DNA from: Anaeramoeba ignava
Taxonomy: Eukaryota > Metamonada > Anaeramoebidae
DNA length: 64,000 bases
Assembly (NCBI GenBank): GCA_028826165.1
Contig: JAPDFW010000056.1
Coordinates: 1 to 64,000 of the forward strand
Direction: 5' to 3'
The position numbers and the translations under genes were made by a program. Below the pieces are notes generated by a model. The model made no database searches. It was not told where the DNA came from and saw nothing but the letters and a program-made list of their open reading frames with translations. This document shows, piece after piece, positions 29,851 to 39,612 of this stretch (positions are counted from its first letter, which is position 1; each line of letters opens with the position of its first letter).

Positions 29851-32791
29851 TTAATTTAATTCCAATCCAAATTGTTCAATTATGTTTTCAGTAAATAAAC
29901 TAAATAAACCACCAGTTAAAATGAAAAGAATTTTATCTTTTTCTGAATTAAATTGATTCTTCTTAATTTGGTCAACTAAAGCATAAAAAGTTTTACCAGT
30001 ATAACAAGTATCAAGAATAACACCATCAGATTGAGCAAGATCTTTAATAACATCAATTTCTTCCTTATAAGGAACTGAATATCCAGGACCAATATAACCA
30101 TCAAGAAGTTCATAATTTTGTGGTTTTAAATCTGTTCCAAATTCTTGATTAAATTCTTCAACCAAACGATTCATTTTTGAAGTGAAATGTGAAATTTTTC
30201 CACAAACAGGAACTCCTATAATTTTAACATGATTTAAATCAAGAAGATCTCTTCCAATCAATAAACCTGTCATTGTTCCAATTGTTCCAACTGCGCAATA
30301 AATGTGAGTGTATGGAAATTCTTTGTGTTGTTCTACCAATTCATTAAACATGTGGATATATCCCCAAATTCCAATAAGATTTGTTCCACCTTTTTTTAAA
30401 TCAATATTTAAATCAATATTTAAATCAATATTTAAATCAATATTTAAATAAATATTTAAATCAATTTTTAAATCAATATTTAAATAAATTTTTAAATAAA
30501 TTTTTAAATAAATATTTAAATAAATTTTTAAATCAATATTTAAATCAATATTTAAATCAATTTTTAAATCAATATTTAAATCAATATTTAAATCAAATAT
30601 TTAAATCAATTTTTAAATCAATATTTAAATCAATATTTAAATCAATATTTAAATAAATATTTAAATAAATATTTAAATAAATATTTAAATCAATATTTAA
30701 ATTAATATTTAAATCAATATTTAAATCAATATTTAAATAAATTTTTAAATCAATTTTTAAATTAATATTTAAATAAATCTGTAAACAAATAAATCAATTT
30801 TTAAATAAATATTTAAATAAATATTTAAATCAATATTTAAATTAATATTTAAATCAATTTTTAAATAAATTTTTAAATTAATATTTAAATCAATTTTTAA
30901 ATAAATATTTAAATCAATATTTAAATCAATATTTAAATCAATATTTTAAATCAATATTTAAATCAATATTTATATCAATATTTAAATCAATATTTAAATA
31001 AATATTTAAATCAATTTTTAAATAAATATTTAAATAAATATTTAAATCAATTTTTAAATATTTAAATCAATATTTAAATAAATATTTAAATCAATATTTA
31101 AATAAATATTTAAATCAATATTTAAATCAATTTTTAAATAAATATTTAAATCAATATTTAAATAAATATTTAAATCAATATATAAATAAATATTTAAATC
31201 AATTTTTAAATCAATTTTTAAATCAATATTTAAATCAATTTTTATATCAATTTTTAAATCAATATTTAAATCAATTTTTAAATCAATATTTAAATCAATA
31301 TTTAAATCAATTTTTAAATAAATATTTAAATCAATATTTAAATCAATATTTAAATCAATTTTTAAATCAATATTTAAATAAATATTTAAATAAATATTTA
31401 AATCAATTTTTAAATCAATTTTTAAATCAATTTTTAAATCAATATTTAAATCAATTTTTAAATCAATTTTTAAATCAATTTTTAAATCAATATTTAAATA
31501 AATATTTAAATCAATATTTAAATAAATATTTAAATAAATATTTAAATCAATATTTAAATCAATTTTTAAATAAATTTTTAAATCAATATTTAAATCAATA
31601 TTTAAATCAATATTTAAATAAATATTTAAATCAATATTTAAATTAATATTTAAATCAATATTTAAATCAATATTTAAATAAATATTTAAATCAATATTTA
31701 AATTAATATTTAAATCAATATTTAAATCAATTTTTAAATAAATATTTAAATTAATATTTAAATCAATTTTTAAATAAATATTTAAATTAATATTTAAATC
31801 AATATTTTAAATAAATATTTAAATCAATATTTAAATAAATATTTAAATCAATTTTTAAATAAATATTTAAATAAATATTTAAATCAATTTTTAAATCAAT
31901 TTTTAAATCAATTTTTAAATCAATATTTAAATCAATTTTAAATCAATTTTTAAATCAAATATTTAAATCAATATTGAAATAAATAAATCTCTAAATAAAT
32001 AAATCTGTAAATAAATCAATATTTAAATCAATATTTAAATCAATATTTAAATAAATATTTAAATCAATATTTAAATCAATATTTAAATAAATTTTTAAAT
32101 AAATTTTTAAATAAATTTTTAAATAAATTTTTAAATCTCTAATTAAATAAATCAATATTGAAATAAATAAATTTTCAAAGAAATAACTTCTAATTAACCT
32201 TCAGGAATAATATATGGATTTTCTCCAATTTTCTTAAGTTCTTCTGCTTTTTTTTTCATTAATTTAGAACGATTTTGATACTGTTCTGCTGTAATAAACT
32301 CAAATTGAGCACCAACAAGTTTATCAATTAAAAAATTCCCTATATTTTGATTTTAATTTGATTTTTATTTAAATTTAAATTCTATATTAAATTTTTACCT
32401 GCTAATACTTTCTTTTCGTGTTCTGTTACTCGAAGAAACAACAGTGATTTCAATCCTACTTGCCTTGCAGCAACTGCTGTTGCTCTTGAATGATTACTTT
32501 GAAAACCTCCACAAGTTAATACTATTGTTGCATTTTGTTTTTTTGCATCAGCAAGTAAAAATTCTAATTTTCGAATTTTATTTCCTGAAGTAAGACATCC
32601 AGTCATATCATCTTGCTTAATATCAATTTGAATCCCAAGTTTACGTGAAAATCTTTGATTTATTAAAAAATTTAATTTATTTTTTTTGGATTGTTCAAAT
32701 TAATTTTATTTTACTCTTCACAATGAATAATTGGTGTTGGTAAATTTGCTAAATTTAATTTTTCTGGAATATATTTAACTTTTTTCTCCAT
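29851..32791 (-). CDS. D-cysteine desulfhydrase (PLP-dependent, ACC-deaminase family)
   Basis: Four exons: 32715-32791, 32399-32652, 32199-32339 and 29851-30389, phases 2, 1, 1, giving 336 aa. The family has about 330-340 aa and a fold type II PLP enzyme architecture. Lys51 in SGNKIRKLEF is the expected Schiff-base lysine. CGGFQSNHSRATA and the GTIGTMTGL phosphate-binding loop are present. In the substrate-specificity positions the sequence reads CYTGKTF and ILTGG. Thr is present where ACC deaminases carry Glu and Leu, which by known family work points to D-cysteine breakdown (pyruvate, H2S, ammonia) rather than ACC. Exon 3 ends with the donor GTTAAT, and intron 3 (1,809 nt) is a minisatellite. 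This family is common in bacteria, so ancient transfer is possible. Confidence 0.88.
30393..32130. repeat. 12-bp minisatellite (TTTAAATCAATA) in intron 3 of the desulfhydrase
   Basis: About 140 copies of TTTAAATCAATA with TTTAAATAAATA and TTTAAATCAATT variants and few slips. It starts 3 nt from the exon 4 acceptor and runs for 1.7 kb. A short divergent patch with AAATAAATCTGTAAAC occurs near 30775 and near 31980-32010. Confidence 0.95.
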
Positions 32792-32853
32792 TATTTTATT
32801 AAAATAGAAAAATGAAAAAAATGAAATTTTATTTTTATTTTTATTTTTTTAAA
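32792..32853. promoter_or_regulatory. Very short bidirectional promoter, desulfhydrase / NOL9
   Basis: Only 62 nt separate the desulfhydrase ATG (32791, minus) from the chosen NOL9 ATG (32854, plus). On the minus strand it reads TTTCATTTTTTTCATTTTTC, the recurrent element. On the plus strand the NOL9 side is ATTTTTATTTTTATTTTTTT. Confidence 0.5.
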
Positions 32854-34647
32854 ATGGATTTTAAAATTGAAAAAAATTCAAATGAAGAAATCAAACGCAG
32901 AAAAATCGAAAATGAAAATGAAAATAAAAATAATCATTCAATAAAAACATTCAAAATGATTCTTAAACCAAAACAAAAATTATCTTTTTATGGGAAAATC
33001 CAAATTAAAATAATAAAAGGAAATTTAAAAATTCTTGGATTTAACATAAATACATCAAATAGCGGGAAAATAAGTATTTTCTCTCCAACAACTTTATCTG
33101 CATTAACCCTTGAAAACAACAACAGAAATCAATCAACGGAATTTAAAATTTATAGTGAAAAAAATATTCAAATCAAAAATAAAGCATTTAAAGAAATGTT
33201 TGATATTCACGAGTATTTGGGGATCAACATCAACACCAACATCAACAAAAACGAAAGCAAAACAAAATGGAATGAAACAAGAAATCAAGTTGTTGAATGT
33301 TTTGCTGATCCAAGACCAGAAATAGGGTCTAAAAATGGGGTTTTATTTTTATCAGAAATGAAGGAGTTTGGTGTTTTATTGAGAGGAGACTCAAGATTAT
33401 ATAATCAAATTACAAGCAAATTGGTTATTCCCGATTCATGGAGAAGCATATGCAAAGATATTAAGAAGAAATCTGTGGGGATAATCCAGAAAAAGGGGGT
33501 TTCTCCTGTTATTCTTGTTTGTGGAGCTCAAAATTGTGGGAAATCCACTTTTTCAAAATTTCTTTTAAATTCAATGTTGAATATTTTTTCGTGTGTATAT
33601 CATTTCGAGACTGATGTTGGCCAATGCGAATTCACACCTCCAGGCGTTATTTCTGTTTCCCGTGTTGTGGAACCTTTGTTTGGACCAGGATTTATGAGGA
33701 TGAATTGGCCCGAAATTACTCAATTTTATGGTGATGATAATCCTGCCAAAATGCCTTCTTTATATATAGATATGATACGCCATCTGCAAGAGATGCTCAC
33801 TAAAATGCAAGCCAAGGATCTTTCCTCAGATGGTACACAATGGCCTGTGATAATCAACACACATGGATGGATACACAGTGTTGGAGAGCAATTATTGCAT
33901 TCAATAATTAAAATTACTAAACCTCATTTTATTGTTCATTTGAAATCAGAAAACTACCTTCTAAACAATGACGAATTGCTTGGTGTTCCTAATATACTTT
34001 CCTATCAGGAGTTTCAGAAAGTTTTCATCTGCGAGTCTTTTAACAAAAAATTGAACAAGGAAGATCTGCAGGAAGAAAATATTGGAAGAATACGAAAAGA
34101 AAAACATCAAGCTTCAATCAAATTCAAAATGTTTAAATGGGATCACTATTTTACGCAGAGATCCGAAGTAAATATTTGTTTGCAAGCACCTTTTCAAGTT
34201 GGTTGGGGAGGTATTCGTTTGCGAGTTCTTTCAAACGAAGTACCTTTTTGTGAATTTTTGAATGTTTTGAATGGATCATTAATTGGATTAGTTTGTGATA
34301 AACAAGAGTATGATTGTGAAGATGAGAAATTTAACAAGGAACTACCTCAAATTTTACAAGAAACACCTATTCGCAGTGCAGAGTGTGTTGGGTTTGGAGT
34401 TGTTCGTTCTATTGATATGAGCAAGAAGTTATTTTATATTATTACACCAATTTTGATTGAAAAATTGAAACAAGTGAATACTTTAGTTTTAGGATTTGTA
34501 AGACTTCCTATTGAGGTTCTTGTTGATTGGGGTTTAGATTTTGATACACCATATTTTTCTGCTTATAATGGAAGTAAAATATTAGAAGGAAATCATGAAA
34601 TGAAAAGAAGAGTTGGGAAAATATTAGTGAAGAGCAAAGAAATTTAA
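32854..34647 (+). CDS. NOL9: Polynucleotide 5'-hydroxyl kinase NOL9/Grc3
   Basis: Single exon. From the ATG at 32854 the protein is 597 aa. An in-frame ATG at 32812 would add 14 Phe/Tyr-rich residues and lie inside the promoter element, so the later start is preferred. The kinase phosphorylates RNA 5'-OH ends in pre-rRNA ITS2 processing. The Walker A loop CGAQNCGKST (about residues 223-232) follows VSPVILV, and DVGQCEFTPPGVIS is the Walker B-like/substrate loop that separates NOL9/Grc3 from Clp1 (DVGQG type). A conserved NTHGWIHSVGEQLL segment follows about 90 residues later. The N-terminal half (residues 1-200) is a variable beta-rich region with Asn/Lys runs. The C-terminal domain contains GWGGIRLRVL and VGFGVVRSID. 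Confidence 0.88.
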   Translation: MDFKIEKNSNEEIKRRKIENENENKNNHSIKTFKMILKPKQKLSFYGKIQIKIIKGNLKILGFNINTSNSGKISIFSPTTLSALTLENNNRNQSTEFKIYSEKNIQIKNKAFKEMFDIHEYLGININTNINKNESKTKWNETRNQVVECFADPRPEIGSKNGVLFLSEMKEFGVLLRGDSRLYNQITSKLVIPDSWRSICKDIKKKSVGIIQKKGVSPVILVCGAQNCGKSTFSKFLLNSMLNIFSCVYHFETDVGQCEFTPPGVISVSRVVEPLFGPGFMRMNWPEITQFYGDDNPAKMPSLYIDMIRHLQEMLTKMQAKDLSSDGTQWPVIINTHGWIHSVGEQLLHSIIKITKPHFIVHLKSENYLLNNDELLGVPNILSYQEFQKVFICESFNKKLNKEDLQEENIGRIRKEKHQASIKFKMFKWDHYFTQRSEVNICLQAPFQVGWGGIRLRVLSNEVPFCEFLNVLNGSLIGLVCDKQEYDCEDEKFNKELPQILQETPIRSAECVGFGVVRSIDMSKKLFYIITPILIEKLKQVNTLVLGFVRLPIEVLVDWGLDFDTPYFSAYNGSKILEGNHEMKRRVGKILVKSKEI

Positions 34648-34730
34648 AATATAAAATTTAATTTAAAATTTAAAATAGATTTTGATTTTATAAATTTATT
34701 TAGAAATGCTCCAAAAAAAAAAGATAAAAA

Positions 34731-36165
34731 GAAATCTTATTATTTTTGTTTTGATTATTATTGTTTTGATTATTTTTGTTTTGATTATTTTTGTTTGATT
34801 ATTTTTGTTTTAATTATTTTTATTTTGATTATTTTTGTTTTGATTATTTTTGTTTTGATTATTTTTGTTTTAATTTTTATTTTGATTATTTTTATTTTGA
34901 TTATTTTTGTTTTGATTATTTTTATTTTGATTATTTTTATTTTGATTATTATTTTTGTTTTGATTATTTTTGTTTTGATTATTTTTGTTATTTTGATTAT
35001 TATTGTTTTAATTATTATTTTTGTTTTGATTATTTTTGTTTTGATTATTTTTGTTATTTTGATTATTATTTTTGTTTTGATTATTTTTATTTTGATTATT
35101 TTTGTTATTTTGATTATTTTTGTTTTTATTATTTTTGTTTTGATTATTGTTTTTATTATTGTTTGTATTTTTGTTTTGATTATTTTTGTTTTGATTATTT
35201 TTGTTTTAATTATTATTTTTGTTTTTATTGTTGTTTTGATTATATTTGTTTTGATTATTTTTGTTTTGATTATTTTTGTTATTTTGATTATTATTGTTTT
35301 GATTATTATTTTTATTTTGATTATTTTTGTTTTAATTTTTGTTATTTTGATTATATTTGTTTTGATTATTATTTTTATTTTGATTATTATTGTTTTGATT
35401 ATTTTTGTTTTGATTATTTTTGTTATTTTAATTATTATTTTAATTATTTTTGTTTTGATTATTTTTGTTTTGATTATTTTTGTTATTTTAATTATTATTT
35501 TAATTATTTTTGTTTTGATTATTTTTGTTTTGTTTATTTTTGTTTTGATTATTTTTGTTTTGATTATTATTATTTTGATTATTTTTATTTTGATTATTTT
35601 GATTATTTTTGTTTTGATTTTTATTTTGATTATTTTTGTTTTGATTATTTTTATTTTGTTTATTTTTATTTTGATTATTTTTGTTTTAATTATTTTTATT
35701 TTGATTATATTTGTTTTGATTATTATTTTTATTTTGATTATTATTGTTTTAATTATTATTTTTGTTTTGATTATTTTTGTTATTATTATTTTTGTTTTAA
35801 TTATTATTTTTGTTTTGATTATTTTTGTTATTATTATTTTTGTTTTGATTATTTTTGTTTTGATTATTTTTGTTTTGATTATTGTTGTTTTGATTATTTT
35901 TATTTTGATTATTTTTATTTTGATTATTTTTGTTTTAATTTTTGTTTTGATTATTTTTATTTTGATTATTTTTATTTTGATTATTTTTGTTTTGATTATT
36001 TTTATTTTGATTATTTTTATTTTGATTATTTTTGTTTTGATTATTTTTATTTTGATTATTTTGATTATTTTTATTTTGATTATTATTGTTTTGATTATTT
36101 TTATTTTGATTATTTTTGTTATTTTGATTTTTATTTTTGTTTTAATTTTTGTTTTGATTTTAAAC
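34731..36165. repeat. Minisatellite (GATTATTTTTGTTTT and 12/15-bp variants) between convergent genes
   Basis: Units of 12-15 nt built on TTTTGATTATTTTTG with ATT, GTTATT and AATTATT insertions of 3 nt. Because indels are mostly multiples of 3, several frames stay open for more than 450 codons on both strands. Their Phe/Tyr/Cys or Ile/Lys/Thr monotony and location between two stop codons show they are not genes. The array starts about 85 nt after the NOL9 stop and abuts the TBC stop. Confidence 0.9.
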
Positions 36166-39100
36166 ATGATAAAGTTTTGATATCCCAACAATTTTATTAC
36201 TATTTCTTTCAGGTTGAGAAGTTGATCTCTTCAAAACCTTTTCGTTATTTGATTTATCATGAGATTTTTGAGGAAGATTATCAATTCTATTCTTATCAGA
36301 ATCGATATTTGGAGAAGAAACATTTTCAAGAGTAATAAGTTTATTTTTAGCTTTTTCAAAAACAAGAGGAATTTTTTGAGTATAATTTTGAACCAACAAC
36401 TCAGCATTATTAAGAAGAGAAACAAGATCAAGTCTTCCAGAAAGATTATTGAGAAAATCAAGAATGGAATCAAAATCCTGGTACTTTGCAATGAAGTAGT
36501 CATGGTTGACTTGAAGAATTGCAACGGCAATAAAAAGGTGAAATTTATCAGAAAGAAAATCAGTCCAAACAACTTCCCAAAGAAGTGGAATTTCATTAAA
36601 CGCGAATTCTCGCTTGAAACAAACAAGCAGCCATCTGAAGCAGAATATAAACTCAGAGGATCTTCTGTCAGAAACAAAGATGTTGTAGATCTCGGGATCC
36701 AGCAGTTTCAGGAGAGAACGTAAGATGAGCATGTCTTCGCGCAAACCTGGCTGATTTTTGAGGAAGTAAGTCTCAACACGCTTCATCAACCCGACAAAGC
36801 ACCAAAACGAGTCCTCTTCATTTTGCATCACGCTAATAATTGGCGTGAGAAGATCTGCCATGCCTTGCACAAAGCCTAGGTCGAAATTGTAAAAACTGTA
36901 GGTCAACAAAATATCTCTCATCATCATCATACTTGGTGAGTTGTCTTCAGAAAATATCCCTATAACTCGATCCGTTCGATATACGTCCTTTTCGATCTGT
37001 GTTTTTCGCTGACGATATTTCCGGAAGTTCTTTTCTTGCTCAGGAATTATGTTTTCCCATTGCGTTTTTACTTGTTGATAAAGCCGCCTAATTTTTGTGT
37101 TTTTCAAAAAAAACCCAATTTTAATTTCGTAAATGATGTAGGTTTTCATTAACCCCTGCGAATATATATCGCACGGGTTTTTTCTGTTGTTTGTGTTTCC
37201 GTGTTACTTCTTTGTTTTTTGTATTTCTTCTCGTTCTTCTTCAGTTGATTCCATCGGGAAATAACCCAATAAGAATTTCCAGATTAACTGACGCATTTTT
37301 GGATCGATTCCCTGCGTAAATAAAAAAAGAACAAGTTTCCTGCTCGTTAGTTTTTTGTTTCTTCTGTGTTTTTTTTCTTTTCGTTTTTTACATTATAAAA
37401 GATAATTTTTTGCAATTGTGTTGGATTTTTTACTCGTCCGTTTTCATCAAGAAAACCCTTCCAGATCTCCTCATTCACTGCCATATTTCCCCGCGTTCCG
37501 ATTGTCTTAATGTTTCTAATTTCGAGGTTTAAATTTTCTAGTCGCGATTCATCTTGTGAAATGATCTGTTTTTGGAATTCTTCTTCTTCATTTGTTGCTT
37601 TAAATTGTTGTTGTAAAACTTCAACTAAATATCAAAATATCAAATCAAAATCATATAAAAATATTAAAATATCAAAATATAAAAATATCAAAATATAAAA
37701 ATATAAAAATAAAAAAATATAAATATCAAAAATATCAAAATATAAATATCAAAAATATATAAATATAAAAATATAAAAATATAAAAATATCAAAATATAA
37801 AAATAAAAAAATGAAAAAAATAAAATGTATAAATAAAAAATATCAAAAATATCAAAATATCAAAAATATAAAAATATAAAAAATCATAAAATATATCAAA
37901 AATATTAAAAATATCAAAATATCAAAATATAAAAATATATAAATATCAAAAAATATCAAAATATCAAAATATATAAATATCAAAATATCAAAAAATAAAA
38001 ATATCAAAATATCAAAAATATCAAAATATAAAAATAAAAAAATAAAATATCAAAATATATAAATATATAAATATCAAAAATATATAAAAATATCAAAATA
38101 TAAATATCAAAATATAAAAATATCAAAATATATAAATATCAAAATATAAAAATATCAAAAATATAAATATAAAAATATAAAAATATCAAAAATATCAAAA
38201 ATCAAAATATCAAAATATCAAAAATCAAAATATATAAATATAAAAATATCAAAATATAAAAAAAATATAAAATATATAAATATATAAATATATAAATATA
38301 TAAATATCAAAATATAAAAATATATAAATATCAAAATATCAAAATATCAAAATATATCAAAATATCAAAATATCAAAATATCAAAATATATAAATATCAA
38401 AATATATAAATATATAAAAATGTATAAAAATGTATAAAAATGTATAAATATTTTGTTCCACTTTTTGTTCTAATTTCCTTACCTTGTTTTTTTGAATATT
38501 TTTTAACAGAACTCCAAATATTTTGTAATGTTGATTTCTTTAATTTAAGAAATTTAATTGAAAATTTAAATTTAAATTTAAATTAAAATTAAAATTAAAA
38601 TTTTTTTCTTTTTTGAAATTTTACAGTTTTTAATGGTTTTTCAGTTGAAATTTTAGAATATATTTTGGGAGAATTTGGATCATTTGAATCTTTATGAGAT
38701 CTAAATTAATAAATTAATAAATTAATAAATTAATAAATTAATAAAAAATTTCTTATTAATAAATTAATTTTTTCAATTTTAATTTTTCACTTTTCAAGTT
38801 GTGGATTATCTTTCAAAATGGCTTCTAAAAGTGTGTTTGGTTCGCCTAAAAGAAAAAACAAGTGGAACTCTTCTTTGTTTTCTGTGCAAAAATTGATTGA
38901 ATAACCTTCACTTCTATTTTCGAAAATTTTTATCATTTCAAATCTAGAAACTTGCAAAGAAAAGGAACGATCAGCAATATAAGGATCTGATCTAGGGAGA
39001 TAATCAGGAATATGGTTTAATTCTTTATTGTGGGAATTTATGTCTTTATTTGCTATATTTTCGTGAGAATTTCCGTTATTTTTTGATTTTTTTTCAGGAA

Positions 39101-39442
39101 TTGATTCTGGAATATTTAAAATATTGCTTTTTTGGAGTCCATTTGGATTGTCAACAACACACCAATCTGACTCCAATTTTTGGTTTGTTTTGTTATTTTC
39201 GTTTGTTTCTTCTTGTTGTGTTCTTCCGATCAATTGTACCCATGAGAGAACTGTTTGATCTCTCGAATCTGTTGATAAACGTAGAACACCAGGTAAGAAT
39301 TTTTTAGTAGATGTGTTGCTTGAAATTTCTAAAAACACATCTTTTTCTTCAAACCAATATTCCTAAAACAATTATTTATTCATTTTATTATTGATAAATT
39401 TTGAAAAAAATAATTTCATTTTTAATAATATACGTTTGTCAT
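36160..39442 (-). CDS. TBC-domain Rab GTPase-activating protein (TBC1D15/Gyp7 type)
   Basis: Seven exons: 39434-39442, 38791-39362, 38625-38700, 38483-38537, 37392-37624, 37208-37311 and 36160-37087. All phases close, giving 658 aa, close to TBC1D15. Residues 316 to about 560 form the TBC domain: GIDPKMRQLIWKFLLGYF, then IEKDVYRTDR with the arginine finger (Arg387), and FDLGFVQGMADL with the glutamine finger (Gln424). The N-terminal ~190 residues (PGVLRLSTDSRDQTVLSWVQ) resemble the Rab-binding N-terminal region of the Gyp7/TBC1D15 group. Exon 1 encodes only M-T-N before a GTATAT donor. Intron 4 (858 nt) is a minisatellite. An ORF-only call at 37149 would begin inside intron 6 and miss half the domain. 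Confidence 0.87.
37151..37179. other. GC-rich hairpin inside a TBC-gene intron
   Basis: AACCCCTGCGA at 37151-37161 pairs with TCGCACGGGTT at 37169-37179 (10 of 11 bp, one C-C mismatch) around a 7-nt AT loop. It lies in the 120-nt intron 6 (37088-37207), in a genome where non-coding DNA almost lacks G and C. Confidence 0.6.
37628..38455. repeat. AAATATCAAAAT/AAATATAAAAAT array in intron 4 of the TBC gene
   Basis: Irregular 8-10-nt units (ATATCAAA, ATATAAAA) fill the intron. It starts next to the acceptor of exon 5 and ends before TTTTGTTCCACTTTTTG near exon 4. Confidence 0.9.
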
Positions 39443-39612
39443 TCAATTTAAAAAAAAAGAAAAAAAAGAAAAAAAATGAAAACGGAAAAAATAATTTTTT
39501 TAATTTCTTTTTCCTTTCATTTTTTTTTTGATTGAAAAAAAATCAAATTAAAAAATCCAAATTAAAAATCAAATTAAAAATCAAATTAAAAAATTCAAAT
39601 TAAAAATCCAAA
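39443..39612 (-). promoter_or_regulatory. TBC promoter / MEMO1 3' region
   Basis: On the sense strand it reads TTTTCATTTTTTTTCTTTTT about 15-45 nt before the three-codon first exon of the TBC gene. The remainder (39540-39612) is a short array of AAATTAAAAATC units leading to the MEMO1 stop codon. Confidence 0.4.

Noticed and set aside
34785-36335. Overlapping ORFs of 461-514 codons on both strands
   Set aside because: They are generated by the 12/15-bp minisatellite and lie between the stop codons of NOL9 and the TBC gene; monotonous Phe/Tyr/Cys or Ile/Lys/Thr composition.
36160-37149. Separate 329-aa TBC protein starting at 37149
   Set aside because: Its start lies in intron 6. Splicing from 37208 to 37087 restores the conserved N-terminal TBC motif and joins the upstream exons in phase.
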